Counted from the stretch's first letter, positions 1 to 12,380 are shown. The stretch: DNA of 64,000 nucleotides from Pyxicephalus adspersus (GCF_032062135.1 NC_092858.1:162915730-162979729); one strand, 5' to 3'. Translations and numbers: made by a program. Notes: generated by a model not told the origin, from the letters alone.

Positions 1-207
1 TGTTCAGTTCACTTTAGATTCACAGTTCCTATAGCATCAAATAGTTAAGTAGAACATCTAAAGATTCATTTGGAAGGTTGAATTTAAAGCCTGGGCAAAC
101 TCTGCACCTACTTTAGGAAGTAAGAAGGAAATAGTCACCTACAGTGCCATACACAGTTCCCATTTTCTGTAAACATGTTGTATAGTACAGTGCGCAGGCA
201 ACACATT

Positions 208-404
208 GGGCCTGATTTATTAAAGCTCTCCAAGGCTGGGGAAGATACACTTTTATAAGTGAAGCTGGGTGATCCAGCAAACCTGGAATGGATCTGCTCC
301 AGGATTAAAAACATTTGCTATCAAATAGCAAATTACTTTGAAAAAATCCATCCCAGGTTTGCCGGATCTTCTCCAGCCTTGGAGAGCTTTAATAAATCAG
401 GCCC
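208..404. mobile_element. Foldback MITE, family A (GGGCCTGATTTATTAAAGC), copy 1
   Basis: A 197-base element whose ends are inverted copies of GGGCCTGATTTATTAAAGC and the adjoining CTCTCCAAGGCTGG. The inner part also pairs (GGTGATCCAGCAAACCTGG near 268-287 against CCAGGTTTGCCGGATC near 353-368), so nearly the whole unit can form one hairpin. At least seven further whole or partial copies are in this window. The superfamily is not certain; the ends beginning GGGCC would suit PIF/Harbinger, but I cannot define a clean target duplication. Confidence 0.75.
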
Positions 405-2589
405 TTTATCTTACCCATTTATTGTAAGACGCACAACCTTCTCCCAGGTGTTTAGAGTGAATTTAGGCAAACCTGAAACTTGCTTCAGACCTTCCTCCCC
501 CTTTACTGAGCTTGTCACCCCGTTTTCAACCTACTGATATCATCAGTTGTTGTCTGCCACTGCAGACAGCACAATATATCACAATCCTCAGCTTCTTAGC
601 ATTATGTCTTTGGTCGCGCAGGCACTTTGTTAGCACAGGAAGTACAATTCTCTAGAATAATGACGCTTTGTGCCTTCATTAGGTATACATTTAGCAGAAG
701 TCTGTGTAAATTAAACACCATGACTGCAGAATAGTTTATTCAGCCAGATTCAGGGATGTATCTGCCTCTCACTCACTTTATCAGTAAACAGGCATTCCTG
801 AGTGCACTGCTTTTGCATACAGACCATACCCTAGGAAATGCCAACATATTAGGCTGAAACTAAATGACTTACAGGACAAAAATAAAAAGATGAAAAGGGA
901 AGAGCCAGGACATGACATATGGGAAGGAGAAAACTGGAAGACTATGGTTGTCCTTTAGGCAAGAAAAAAGGTGGACTCAAGGTACCTGGTTCAGTTTCTA
1001 ACCTTTGTTGTGTGGAAGTCATGATGTGCAGGGAAATGGAACTTTTCATGTTCAGCACAGAAGAGAACTACATGTGTACAAAAAGGAAAGCAGCCATGTT
1101 GATACTGTAGGATTCTCTGTGGGATCTTAAACAAAATCTTAAAATTTAAAGCAATCCAGTTAAGGTAAACTAACTTATTTTTCCTGAATTTGCCATAGTT
1201 TCTTTATTTTTTATTCTGTAATACAGCAGGAGCTGGACAGGATGTAATGAGAGGGAGAAGAGTCAAAAAAGCACATTTTGTTTTTGAGAGCAGTACTTAC
1301 AGTGGTGGCCATAGACTTAGGGCCCTTGTGGGGTCCCTGTTGGTTGAGGATGGTTTGGGGCCCTCATGCAGTGGCACACTTTACACCTCCCTATGACTGC
1401 CCCTGAATACTTCCAAATGATATTAATACACTAATCAATTGATATTCTGTGTAAAAATGATATTAGTATCTCTTTTGTGTAGAAGTACGTATATACTCCA
1501 GTATAAACCAAGATTTTTTTTTTACTTGGAAATACCTTTACAAAAAGAATTTCAGTTTATACATGGCTGACACCTAGTGGCATGTCCTGGAACTTCATTT
1601 GCATTTGGTTTGACAGATTAGAGCTGTCAAACACAAACTGTAACGCTTTACATGAGGACACATCGCCATCTACTGGAGACCAACAATATAGCACATTAGA
1701 TCATTTAAGAGCAAGTGACCCATCATACATAACTCAAAAATAAGAAAGAAATATAAACAGAATAGACATATGTGATTTTAATTCTTTCTACTTTGAAATA
1801 AATGTTTTACAATACACCATGGATGAATAGACATCCACATTCTTGAGATCTCCTTTGATATATAATTATTAGTAAGTGTCCCAGGCATACAAGAAAGGTG
1901 ACTCCCAGTAGAGTTTGCACAGTAAATAGCAATTCATCTTCTATTTCTCATGTTGTAAGTGTGTTAAGTGTATTACCTGAGTGGTCGTCTTATATAAAAG
2001 TCTGCATCTGCGTGAGCCATTCAGATTCAACCTTTACCACATCACATAAATGCCAAGACATAGTTCTATAGCGCAACCAGCGCCTTGTAATATGCTGGTA
2101 TAGCCATCAACGCAGTATGTACAGCAGGGACTATGCCGACGAGGCAGTTGGGGTGAAAGAAATAACATTCTTTGAAGATTGCTTTAATATTTGACCTTCA
2201 AAGCAATAGAAAATATCGCAAACTTCTGACTAGTTCACAGGACTGAGCGGCAATGGAAATATAAGAATTAACACCTGAGCGTCCAAGGAAGCTTCTGCAA
2301 TTGGAATGTTTTGAGGCTCATTTGCACCATACCACCCGCGCTACACACGCATAACATACATCGTAATGCTGCATGGCATCTTTACTACGTGTTGCAGTGC
2401 ATTTCTTACACCATCAAAATGTGTAGAAAAATGCTTCATTTACTATTTTTTCACAGTATATTGTTGTGATAGAAAAATGTTCTTATTTTTGTGTTAAGGC
2501 TGCGTTAGACAAGTCAGTTTATTTCTAATGGTTTGATCAAGCCCTTATAATATCATACTAGGGGCATTTGTAGGCATAGATGACCTAGG
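405..2589. other. Mostly unique AT-rich DNA; possible old repeat near 1490-1700
   Basis: No gene seen. The segment around 1490-1700 (GTATATACTCCAGTATAAACC and onwards, with CACCTAGTGG and CCATCTACTGGAGAC) looks like a degenerate amphibian-type interspersed repeat, but I see no second copy in the window. The short reading frames at 259 and 919 have no recognisable content. Confidence 0.3.
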
Positions 2590-2591
2590 TA

Positions 2592-2997
2592 CCCTGTTTC
2601 CCCGAAAATAAGACAGTGTCTTATATTAATTTTTGCTAACAAAAAATGTGCTTGGGCTTATTTTCAGGGAATGTCTTATTTTTTCATGAACAAAAAATGT
2701 ATTCAAATACAATCATCACATTCTGGAACATCATCATAACTCTCAAACCCTGAATTCCATTTTTAATTTCTTGTGCCTCCATTTCCTTTAAAACAATTGG
2801 CCCCCATTTCCCACGTCTAGCAATAGCGCTTTCCTTAATGAGCACCTCTTGTCCATGTATTTATATATATTGTAGCTTTTTTTCAGGGTAGGGTTTATTT
2901 TCGAGGTAGGGCTTATATTTCGACCATGCTCAAAAATATGGAAAAATCATCCTAGGGCATTATTTTGGGGTAGGTTTTATTTTCGGGGGAAACAGGG
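2592..2997. mobile_element. Mariner-type MITE with CCCTGTTTCCCCGAAAATAA ends
   Basis: A 406-base element with terminal inverted repeats CCCTGTTTCCCCGAAAATAA and its complement, flanked on both sides by TA (2590-2591 and 2998-2999). TA duplication and these ends are typical of non-autonomous Tc1/mariner elements known from several vertebrates. The interior has repeated inverted TCTTATTTT motifs and no coding capacity. Confidence 0.85.
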
Positions 2998-3102
2998 TAA
3001 GACACCTAGGGTGCCACTTTGTCCCCCCCCCTTGCATGCCAGCTTGCCTGATCCCTGCAGGGAAGTGTGGTGTCATATATATAGCTATGCAAGTATACAT
3101 AT

Positions 3103-3106
3103 ACTG

Positions 3107-3181
<75 letters not shown>
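3103..3181. repeat. (TA)n-(GA)n compound microsatellite
   Basis: About 38 bases of TA repeats followed by about 38 bases of GA repeats. The reading frames that cross it on both strands (runs of YIYIYI, RERERE or SLSLSL) are artefacts of the repeat. Confidence 0.95.
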
Positions 3182-3182
<1 letters not shown>

Positions 3183-5298
3183 CCAGGCAGGCAGGTACCT
3201 GGTAGATTCATTTATGATTTCCAACCCTGGTGCTTGCAATGTCATGCCATTGTAGGACTTCACAGTGCAATCTGCTGGGGCTGGAATGGCTGACCCATGG
3301 CTTTTGGGGCTGGAAAGGCTGAACCATGCTTGCCTTTGCAACTCTGCATGTAGAGAGAGGAAGAATGAGCAGAGACAATGCATTACTTGTACAGGGGTGG
3401 CAGGTGGGGAGCGGGCATTTAGGAAGCCCAAGTATTTACATGCAGCCCAGTATCTGACTCCTTTACAGTTTAATTTCTAGTAGAATTTATCATTTAAGCT
3501 AAAATTTACCAGCAGGAAGATATTTTGGTTAGAAGTGACATTATAGGATTATTTTTCCATTTTTTTTGTTTGTGCACTGACCATGGTGCATGCACAATAC
3601 AGTACAGAAAACTATAGGGAATTGCAAATAGTGTGAATGAAGCCAATGTAGTTTCATTGCCTGCCCAATGGGAAAGCAAGAAGATGCTGGAACCCAGACG
3701 AAGAAGAGAGGTTGGTGGGGATGGATATTGGCAATGTGGAACTTTACATAGGAGGAGGAGAGCACACCTAGATGTGTCATAATGTGACATTTTGAGGTGC
3801 ATATTGGCACATTGAGCAAAATACTGGTTGCCCCAACAAAGGATTAATTCCTCTTTTATTATGTGGTTATGAAAAGTGAGGTTTTATATTACAAAGTACT
3901 ATAGCTAAAATATGTCTCTTTTACTTTGGAGCTAAACAAGTTTCTGGGACTGGAAAGGGTCTCTGGTCAAGCTGGCTTTTTGGTTTAAAGCGCACAGGTT
4001 GTTCCTTACCTGAATCTACTTCTGTAACTGAGTGGAAAGCCTGAGCGGGAGGTGGATGAGGATCTTTCTGATCTTTCTGTTCTGTGTCACGCTCCAGGAC
4101 TCCATTGCATGAGTCAGTTCACTGGTTCTCTGCTGTGAAGCTGCTTTCATAATGCAATGAAATTGAAACTTTTTCCACTTCACCTGTGAGCTGAATCCTG
4201 TAACAGTGCTGCCCTGGGAGAGCTTAAAAGTACAGGGTAGTTATATTCCATGAAAATAGGGAATGTAACTTCTTATGCTTAATTACTTACATGTATTAGC
4301 AGGTGTCTTTTATACTTGAATGTGCATTTTGAAAATCTCTTACCATGGCATAGGGGGCTCATATCTCAGCCTGAAATAAAGGTGAAAAGTGAATATTTTA
4401 TCATCGTAGTGATTGCAAATCAGCAGCCTGCTGATTAAACACTTAAAAAAGTTAGAGCACACCAGTGAGTGAGGTTCTCCTTGTGTTCAATATTCCTAAT
4501 TTTATGTTCATCGGTTTAAGCTAGATACAAAGGTCCTTTTCCAAGGCCATCCTATGTGTCTCAGTTCATAAGGCACAGAATACCATCTCCAGGACTTCAT
4601 TATATCATTTTGAGTATTTTTGATGATTTTTATACCATTATGTAAAGTTGTTGGCATGGAAATCCAAAATTTTATATTAAACAGTGGGATGTGTTTAAAA
4701 AGCCCCTACTGATATCTGTAGCTGCTGGCAATGTGAATCAACTCATCCTCAGTTTAAAAGGCAAGTAATAAATGTCCTTTATGTCTGGTCAGCACTCCAC
4801 TCCCCTATCTTCTGCTGCACATTTCCTGTGTATTCAGTGGATATTAGAAGGCTGCCAAGTTATTGATGAGGAAAAAAGACAGCTAGAGAAAAAAAAAACA
4901 GCTTAAAGAAATTTTGCTATAGAATACAAAGTAGGGATTACCCCACAAGGCCCACACCTGCAAAGGTCAATGAAAGGTGGTTACAAACAAATGTAAATAC
5001 ATAAATATCTGGCCACAATTCTGTTTTAAATCCGCAGAAGTTAAAATATTTCCTTTGCCTGAGTTTGCTAAAAGAACTATAAGAATACTTTGTACCTTAT
5101 GGAGTGGATCATGTTGGAGAGTTTGGTGCAATAGGACGTCAATCTAGGGCTGGACTGAGCTAGGTATATAAGTCTTAGATTGATAGTGTTGTGCAAACAT
5201 CCAAATCGGATATGGTGTGCCGACCTTCACTTTTCCTGTTTGAGTGGTTGTGTGCAAGCAATAAGGAAGTCTAACATAGGAACAGATTTAAGTATTTT
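3182..5298. other. No gene or clear repeat recognised
   Basis: Unique-looking AT-rich sequence. Frames of 70-100 codons occur here on both strands, for example around 3506-3819, but they overlap one another and show no domain or codon bias. Confidence 0.4.
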
Positions 5299-5342
5299 AT
5301 AATTATATACATATATATACATATATATATATATATATATTT
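5299..5342. repeat. TA-rich microsatellite
   Basis: Imperfect TATATACA/TATA run just left of the mariner remnant. Confidence 0.85.
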
Positions 5343-5424
5343 CCAATACTTTGTATTGTAATACTTTACAATAATATATTTCTAATATATTTAATGAAGA
5401 CTTTACAATTTATATATATCTCGT

Positions 5425-6248
5425 TTGAAGACTGGGCATTTCACCGTTGAAGATGAGCCCCGCAGTGGGCGCCCCCCAACCTCAACTGACCCAGCAACCT
5501 GCGTTGCTGTCCATAAGCTGATTATTGAGGACCGGCGAATATCGACTAAAAAGATAGCCCAGATACTTGACATCTCACGGAAGTGTGTTGGGTTTGTTAT
5601 CACAACTATCCTAGACATACGCAAGCTTTCAGCAAAGTGGGTGCCGAAATGTTTGAACAGTGATCAGAAGAAGGAACAAGTTGAAGCATCCAAAGCTGAA
5701 GAAGTTCCAAACCCAGAAATCGGCCAAAAAAGTCATGGTGTCCGTTTTCTGGTATTCTGTTGGTGGACTACCTACCTCAGGGCTCTAGTATCACCGGACA
5801 GTATTATGCTAACCTCCTGGACCAGCTGAACGAGGCAATTAAGACGAAACGCCATGGAAAGTTGTCCAAAGGAATCGTTTTTTTGCAGAACATTGCACCT
5901 GCACACACGTCCAACGTTGTGGCTGCCAAATTGAACACCCTGGGTTTCCAATTGGTCCACCATCCCCCCTACTCACCTGACCTGGCCCCTTCGGACTATT
6001 ATCTGTTCCCAAATTTGAAGAAACACCTGAAGGGCAACGTTTGGAGGACATTTCTGACGTCAAAGATGCTGCTGAGAGCTGGTTTGCGGCCCAACCAAAG
6101 GACTTTTATTTGAAAGGTCTAGAAAAGCTGCAACTACGCTGTATCAAGTGCATCAGTCTCAGGGGGGAATATGTTGAATAAATATTGTATTTCATAACTC
6201 TGGCTCTCTTCTTTTTGGGCAAAGCCAGGAACTTCTCAGCACCCCCTC

Positions 6249-6250
<2 letters not shown>
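5425..6250 (+). pseudogene. Dead mariner transposase, 5' truncated, internally deleted
   Basis: The first part (5425-5640) reads KTGHFTVEDEPRSGRPPTST, an HTH region (KKIAQILDISRKCVGF) and SAKWVPKCL, the N-terminal DNA-binding part of a mariner transposase. The stretch that should carry the first catalytic Asp (the DETW motif) is missing: sequence jumps from VEASK to a KKVMVSVFW-like block. The frame then shifts to 5760-6113: VDYLPQGSSITGQYYANLLD, then LQNIAPAHTS where families have QDNAPAH, so the second Asp is lost, and YSPDLAPSDYYLF with the third Asp kept. At least two frameshifts are present. The right end GGAACTTCTCAGCACCCCCTCGTA fits a mariner terminal repeat abutting TA. No left terminal repeat is visible. 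Confidence 0.88.

Positions 6251-6300
<50 letters not shown>
6250..6300. repeat. (TA)n-(GA)n compound microsatellite abutting the mariner end
   Basis: About 40 bases of TA repeats then five AG units. It starts exactly at the mariner terminal CGTA, suggesting insertion into, or expansion from, the TA target. Confidence 0.9.
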
Positions 6301-6857
6301 TATAATGTAATGCTACTTACTCCTCAACCTAATATTACACAAAATGACAAAGGGCTGGTGCCCAGACCTTCTTTGAGATCAAGCAGGCCGCTCAGTCACG
6401 TTCCTTGAGTGATCAGTATATTCTGAGTCTGAGAGCCCTCTGGTTCTTAAAGAACCAGCATCTGCAGATTTGGCAGCTGGCAGGCATGATCAGTACTGGT
6501 ACCTCTCACTGCCTCCCCCATTCATTCTACATGTAACATCTCCCCAAAGGCAGCAGTTCTCTGGCAAGAGGAAGCAGTAAACACACCACAACCTCATGTC
6601 CAATGTAGATAATATGCTGATCACTCATTGGACCTTTGGCAAAGATCTAAGGACTTCTCCTTTTTTTCTGTAAAGTTGGGAAATGCTGATCTAACAGTTT
6701 CCCATGTCATATAAAAAAAAAGTATTTAAGAGGAACAACTATAATCTGTATATTTTATATGCATATTTAACATTCTAAAAATTATTTGTAAAATGTAATA
6801 CAGTATAGTAATATAATGTTGTTATAGAAGTATTCCTACTCCATAAGTGGGTTAGAG

Positions 6858-7181
6858 CAGTGGTCCCCAACCTTTTGGAGCTCACAGACCACTTAATCTG
6901 CGGACTCCAGACTGTGCATGCACGTGGAGCCGTGTGTCACTCATAAGGGAAGAAACTTTCCCCAGAGTGACATCATTATGCCAGAACCCCCCTACTCTCA
7001 CATCGCAGGTCTGCCTGCCTTAAGTCTGCTATGCATATGAGAGACATGGTCCGCGGCCCTGGCGGGTGCACCCCCCCTCCCCATGTGGGGTCCTTCTCCT
7101 GACTCCGTTGGGGGGTGCATTAACCAGAGCCGCGGACCACCAACATTTTCTCAGCCGTGGACCACAGGTTGGGGATCGCTG
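6858..7181. mobile_element. hAT-type non-autonomous element (family B)
   Basis: 324 bases with ends CAGTGGTCCCCAACCTTTT and the inverted CAGCGATCCCCAACCT. It is flanked by 8-base repeats GGTTAGAG (6850-6857) and GGTTAGAT (7182-7189), seven of eight identical, as expected for hAT insertion. The interior is GC-rich (CCGCGGCCCTGG, GCGGACCAC). A shorter relative is at 11941-12141 and a third fragment at 60770-61010. Confidence 0.9.
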
Positions 7182-7189
7182 GGTTAGAT

Positions 7190-10100
7190 AATTATATTAT
7201 GCATAAAAGTATTGTCAGATATAGGTGCATAGGTCAGTTTGTATCTTTATGTAGTGCACAACTCAGGAGGGAGAGGATATCAGGGCCAGAAGAGGTCTAG
7301 TGTGTTTGTGGCTTCTCTTATATTTCCTTTGTTGGAAAAAATAATTATTTTGTAATTGATGTATCATCTGCAGAAACATTCAACTCTGAACTTCCTTTGA
7401 CAAATACAAGCAGCCTGAGCTTATCAGAAATGTCCCTAGGGTAGAGACACTTTGGTCTAGGTGATTGGCAGCAGAACAGGCTAAACCTCATAAGTCAAAT
7501 AACACAAGGGAGCAAAGCCAGGATGGTTTGAGCAGGTGACTGGCAACGATACAGATGCCATTGGACTGGCAGGTAATTATATGAACATCATTGGGTAGTC
7601 TTGGAGCAACTGTCACTATCCACTATCTTTAAAATCTTCATTACTGAAAGCTGTGAAATATAGAGTTTCCGATAAGCTCTCCTTGAAGTCTAGACAAGTC
7701 TGTCCACGTACCAGTAGAAGCTACAGCTTGCGGAATAACTGTTGTGACTTTCAAGATTGATAGTGTGGTTAATGTAGTTACTGGGCAGTAAACAGCTACC
7801 GATAACATTCACAAGCTTGTTACATAGAGCCTAGGTTTTCACTAATAAATACACCATGATTGTGCCAAGGTGTCACCATGTGCTTTTATATGTAATGGTC
7901 ACATTACATTATTATTCTTTACATTTTAAGCTGGATTTTAAGCTCAATTGAGATCTTCTAATATATATACAGTGAAGAGCCACCTTTAGAATTCCCAACT
8001 GCATTGTAATAATGCAATTTACAAAGCACAGCACAGTATGGTACACTTTGTAAATAGTACAGCACAGTAAAAAGGGAGCAGGCATGACACCAGAACTGGT
8101 GTTGATCATAGACTCTATCCTAGGGCAGTGGGGAATCATCGGTGCAACTTTCTGCAGTACAAATCAGAAAAGCTAAGAGGAACATTCAGCTCCTAGTAAT
8201 AGAAATTATTACTAAAGAAATAGTAAAAAGTTGGGTTTTACATGCTGAAATACAAAAATATGCAACAAAGCAGGCCACACTTTTTGTCTCTTTGTTTTTT
8301 TTTTAATTCAATAAACTTTTTTTTCTAAATATGTTGAACAATAATGAACCTGCTGTATGCAGTGCCCTGTACCTTTGGTTAAGTTGTAATGTTGTAATTC
8401 AAATGTATTTCAGTAACAACTGGTTTTCTTTCATTTTTTGGTGAGTTAGAGAACAAGTGAGATTTTCCAATCTCATAATTTAATTGCAGATTGAGGCTTT
8501 GTTAAATTGGATTTATACTAAATTGAGAGATCCACTTCTGGTGGTCAGGCTCTGCTCCCCAAATCACATGTAGGTAAAAAGAAGTTACATCTAAAGCAAA
8601 CAAGTTACACATAGATTTACCCTACCCTTTTTTTCACCTGCAAAGCCTAGGCAAGGATGATCTCACCACTCATTTAGGAGAAGACACTATTGTAATGCCA
8701 TGGAGTGTCTCTCTTTAGATTGCTCTTCATTCCAAAGGAATCGATGGTGATGTCATGCATAGTGATATGGAAATTGGGTAGTGGTGGATATTCAGAAAAG
8801 TGGACCATCTTTTTTAGTAGCAGGTCCATTATACTGTCTTTCCATTCAGTTGCACTGCAGGTTCTGGAGGTGAATGGTGGTGGGTAGTTCCTGTAATGTC
8901 CTCCTGGGAATGGTTTGGCTCATCTCTCAAGATAAGTTTGTTTTATTACAATGGTTATACAAAGATTATCCCTGCAAGTTTTGTAATAAGCTACATTGTA
9001 CCTTTTCAAAAATTTTGCATGGGCATAACCAGAACATATTTTCTTCTGTCATGATTGCATCTTCAAAATGTTTGGAAAACTGCAATGAACATTTTATTAA
9101 GGATCACAGGCAGCCTATCTGGTAAAATTTTGTTTCCATACTCCTTACTTATGTGTAAAAAAGGGTACCTAGTCCTGTTGACCCTCTGTTTTATCCCAAT
9201 TCTGTCCCTTCTTTTATCATTTTAGAAAAAAATCCTCCAGGAAAGTTCACTGAAAGGGTATATTTTGAAATAAGTATTGAAATTCTGTATTAGCTCACTT
9301 CTCACAAGTCAGCATTGGGGCAACAACAACACTGAAAGCAACCTCTGATTTACCACTTCACAGTTCTGGCAAATTCAAGGAATTCCCACTATATTGAAAA
9401 GTATCCCTCAGAAACCAGAGTTCTACGGACGGAAGGATATCTATACTATGACTCTTAGTACATTTACTCCCTATTGGCACACTACATGAGTGGTTGGAAA
9501 TTCCAAATCTCTCCTATATTCCCTGAGGAAGCCATTTGCAAAAAGTGGTGGGTACTAGGAATTTCTGAAGGATTCCAATCACAATACTGTACCACGTTGT
9601 ACCATGTCATTGTACTCCTGTAGTTTGCCACAGATATTTTGAAAATGTACAGTAATGTATGGTGACTTGTAAGTAAATTTGTTATTTTGCCTACAATCCA
9701 AAAAAAACCCACTTTTCCATTCTGGGCATGGGTCTTTATGTCTTTTGTCTAGTGTTAGGAAGTTTGCTTGTGGTAAATCAACAAGCTAAATAGGTAATCT
9801 TGCATCTTTTCTGCTGTGTACTATTGAATGAGGATACAAGCATATTTTCCTATAAGTAGTTGGGAAGACTGAACATTTAAGTTTCAGGAACATAAACTTT
9901 TTCATTGGTAGGTCAATCATCATTCGAATGTCTGCTATTGTTTTAGCACTTTCAAAGTGGAAAAAATGACAGACTGTAAAGTTGTTATTAACTATAAAGT
10001 GTATCAATGAACTGTCAGACCATCTGTTTGAGATCTTCATTATGATGGATCATGATTAGGAGAGCTTTATTGGAGAAATTTATTGAAAAAGCAGCCTTTA

Positions 10101-10613
10101 TTTAAAAAAAAGTTATTAGTGCAAGGTCCAATTTAAGTTGGAGCTTCACATTCTAAAGGAGGGCCCGACTACTTTATAGTCGTATTACTGTCCAGCAAGA
10201 TTTACAAATCTTATCTTGGTAGGTGGGGTTCCCCTTTTACAAACATTCTGTATTGACTTTAATTTGACCTTGGCTATTTTTAGATTGTGTTCTAATTTGG
10301 TTGCTGGAAGCTCAGCCAAAGGTTATAAAGAGTTTGGTCTGGCAAACAAGGCCTTTTATTCTTGCCAAAATATATTACAGTACACTCGGAAACCCCCGCC
10401 TCTATTTTTAATCTTAAGAAATGGCTCAGATTCTCTAACTTGCTTTGATGCAAGAGAAAACCAAAAAAAAAAAAAAAAAAGGCGCAGCTTGTCATATTCA
10501 GGGGACATTGTCATGACTCATCAAAGGCTTCTTAACATTCCACAATCTTGAGAATATCCGTGTAAAGGACATTTGGGGTTATACAGTAATAATGAAGCAT
10601 GACAACTTATTCT
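7190..10613. other. No gene seen; one weak hammerhead-like motif near 9511-9562
   Basis: Mostly unique AT-rich DNA with a poly(A) run at 10463-10480. At 9523-9529 a CTGAGGA core motif is followed by a possible stem (CCATTT with AAAGTGG), and TATTCC before it pairs with GGAAT after it, but the GAAA part is not recognisable. Reading frames here are short and unrecognised. Confidence 0.3.
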
Positions 10614-10800
10614 GATCAGTCAAATCAGTAAAACCACCTGTCTAATATTGTGTTGGTCCCCCTTTTGTCCCCAAAATCGTTTGAGCCATAGAAGCATAGA
10701 CTTCTCAAGACATTTAAAGATGACTTGTGAATTTTAGTACCAAAATGTTGGCAGCAGATCCTTAAAGTCACAATGAATCTAACAACCTGCCATCTTCCTG
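10614..10800 (-). pseudogene. 3' end of a Tc1-like transposon, family 1 (remnant)
   Basis: On the + strand the stretch runs AAAACCACCTGTCTAATATT, then GTGTTGGTCCCCCTTTTG and GCAGCAGATCCTTAAAGTC. These are the complement of the end of a vertebrate Tc1-like transposase gene and its flank (the part after the third catalytic residue). The element is on the minus strand. Beyond about 10800 similarity fades. No open frame survives. Confidence 0.6.
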
Positions 10801-11459
10801 TAGTAATTTTTGCTGCAATCTTTTCCTTAGGTAAATCCCACTCCCATATGCCGGGCCATACACATCCTAATATGTCACACATATACACCATCATTTTTTT
10901 TTGTTTGCTGATCAAAAGGTGAGCCAAAATCATCCAAATGGGACATCTGTTCTAACGACAAACATCTAAAACTGAGTATAGGTCACTATAGCCACTGGAA
11001 ACTAACATTTGTGACCATTTCCAGCAACAGTAGGAACAAACGAGTGCTTTTTGCTCAATGGTGAGGAGAAGAAGAAGGGGAGAAAAAATAAGGAGATGAG
11101 AGATATCCCACTACATCATTCCCATATGGAAACGGCATTGGTCATTCCTGTTGGTCTATTAGTTATTTAGCAGGACTGATCACTATAAAACCCTAGGGGA
11201 CAAGTATGCAGACACCAGGTTTTAGCCTCAGATGATCATGGGTGATTGAAGGACACTGAAGGTGATGAAAATTTAGTTTCTAAATTTGACTTAGTTTTTT
11301 TTTTGTGACTTAATAGGGCTTTTCCCCTTCCAATCAAACAAAAAAAAAATGGCAGGAATTTTAACCATATCTACACAATTATAGCTACGCCTTAGGTATT
11401 CTTTGAAGTGTCCTGTATATCATTGTGAGACTGGTTTTTGTAAATAACAGCGAGTTCCA

Positions 11460-11845
11460 AGCACACCATATGGCCAACATTTTTTGACACCTGACCATCA
11501 TCTATATGAGCTTCTTGAACAGCCCAAAATAAAACTATGGCAATATTATGAAGTTGACCATTCTCTTTCTGGTTTCACTCCCAGCCTTCAATCTCCAGGG
11601 AAGACTTTTTGGAATAACTTGGAATGATCCTCTGGGAATTTATTCCCATTCAGTCAAACAGGATTTGTGAAGTCACAGACTGATTTTGGATGATATCACC
11701 TGACTCAAAGTCAACATTTCAATTCATTCCGGAGATGTTCAATAGGGTTGAAGTAGGGGGTCATGTTCCTCCACACCAAAATGGCCAAACCATGTGTTTT
11801 TGTAGCTGGTTTGTACAATGGCAAGGTCATGGTGGAACATTTAAG
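11460..11845 (-). pseudogene. Tc1-like transposon remnant, family 2
   Basis: Features such as TATGGCCAACATTTTTTGAC, TTGTGAAGTCACAGACTGAT, TGTTCAATAGGGTTGA and TTCCTCCACACCAAAATGG follow, in order, the 3' part of another Tc1-like family read in reverse. It differs from the neighbour at 10614, so two different old Tc1 elements lie within 1 kb. Heavily decayed; no transposase frame. Confidence 0.6.
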
Positions 11846-11902
11846 CTAAAAACTGTTAAGATTAATTTATCTAACTAATAAATCATCTAAATCAATAATC
11901 AA

Positions 11903-12380
11903 CAGTGTTTCTCAACCAGGGTGCCATATATCCTCTAGAGCAGATGTCCCCAACACCCGGCCATCTGACAGGTGGGACCATGAGACATCGCAGGCTCAGG
12001 TCGGTGGGCGGGTTGTGTCTCTGGAGTGAGTGGGTTTTGGCATAATGACGTCACTCTGGGGGGTAGTTTCTTCCCACGCATGCACGGTCCGGAGTCCGTT
12101 AATTTAGTGGTCCGTGAGCTCCAAAAGGTTGGGGACCACTGCTCTAGAGATTGCTAGAGGTTCTTCGGGCAATAAACAATTTGTGACTCTCAGGTCAGTT
12201 TAAGTGACACCAATGATCTTTTTGGCCATCTGTAAGGATGACATTCTTCCCAATGGCCAGCAATGTAAAGAGAATTCTCAATGACCAATATACTAATGTA
12301 CTGTGGGTTTTGGATATAGTATTTATATTTAGGGTTCCGTGAAGAACTGAACATTTTTTTAAGGGTTCCCAAATTTTAAA
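11903..12380 (+). mobile_element. hAT-like MITE family C (CAGTGTTTCTCAACCAGGGT), copy 1, interrupted
   Basis: Starts CAGTGTTTCTCAACCAGGGT, continues after an insertion at 11941-12141 as GCTAGAGGTTCTTCGGGCAA, and keeps the family's internal landmarks GACATTCTTCCCAATGGCC, AATGTACTGTGG and AAGGGTTCCCAAATTTT. The right end is lost. Compare copies at 23714, 36413, 39115, 39351, 48615, 50478 and 54366. Confidence 0.75.
11941..12141. mobile_element. hAT-type element (family B) nested in family C MITE, perfect 8-bp duplication
   Basis: 201 bases with ends CAGATGTCCCCAACACC and GGTTGGGGACCACTG, flanked by identical CTCTAGAG at 11933-11940 and 12142-12149. Its interior (CGGTGGGCGGGTTGTG, TGACGTCACTCTGGGG) is shared with 60890-60990 and, inverted, with 6858-7181. 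It therefore inserted after the family C copy was already in place. Confidence 0.92.

Noticed and set aside
3006..3431. 141-codon minus-strand frame
   Set aside because: It runs through the (TA)n-(GA)n microsatellite and is open because of the repeat (SLSLSL, YIYIYI).
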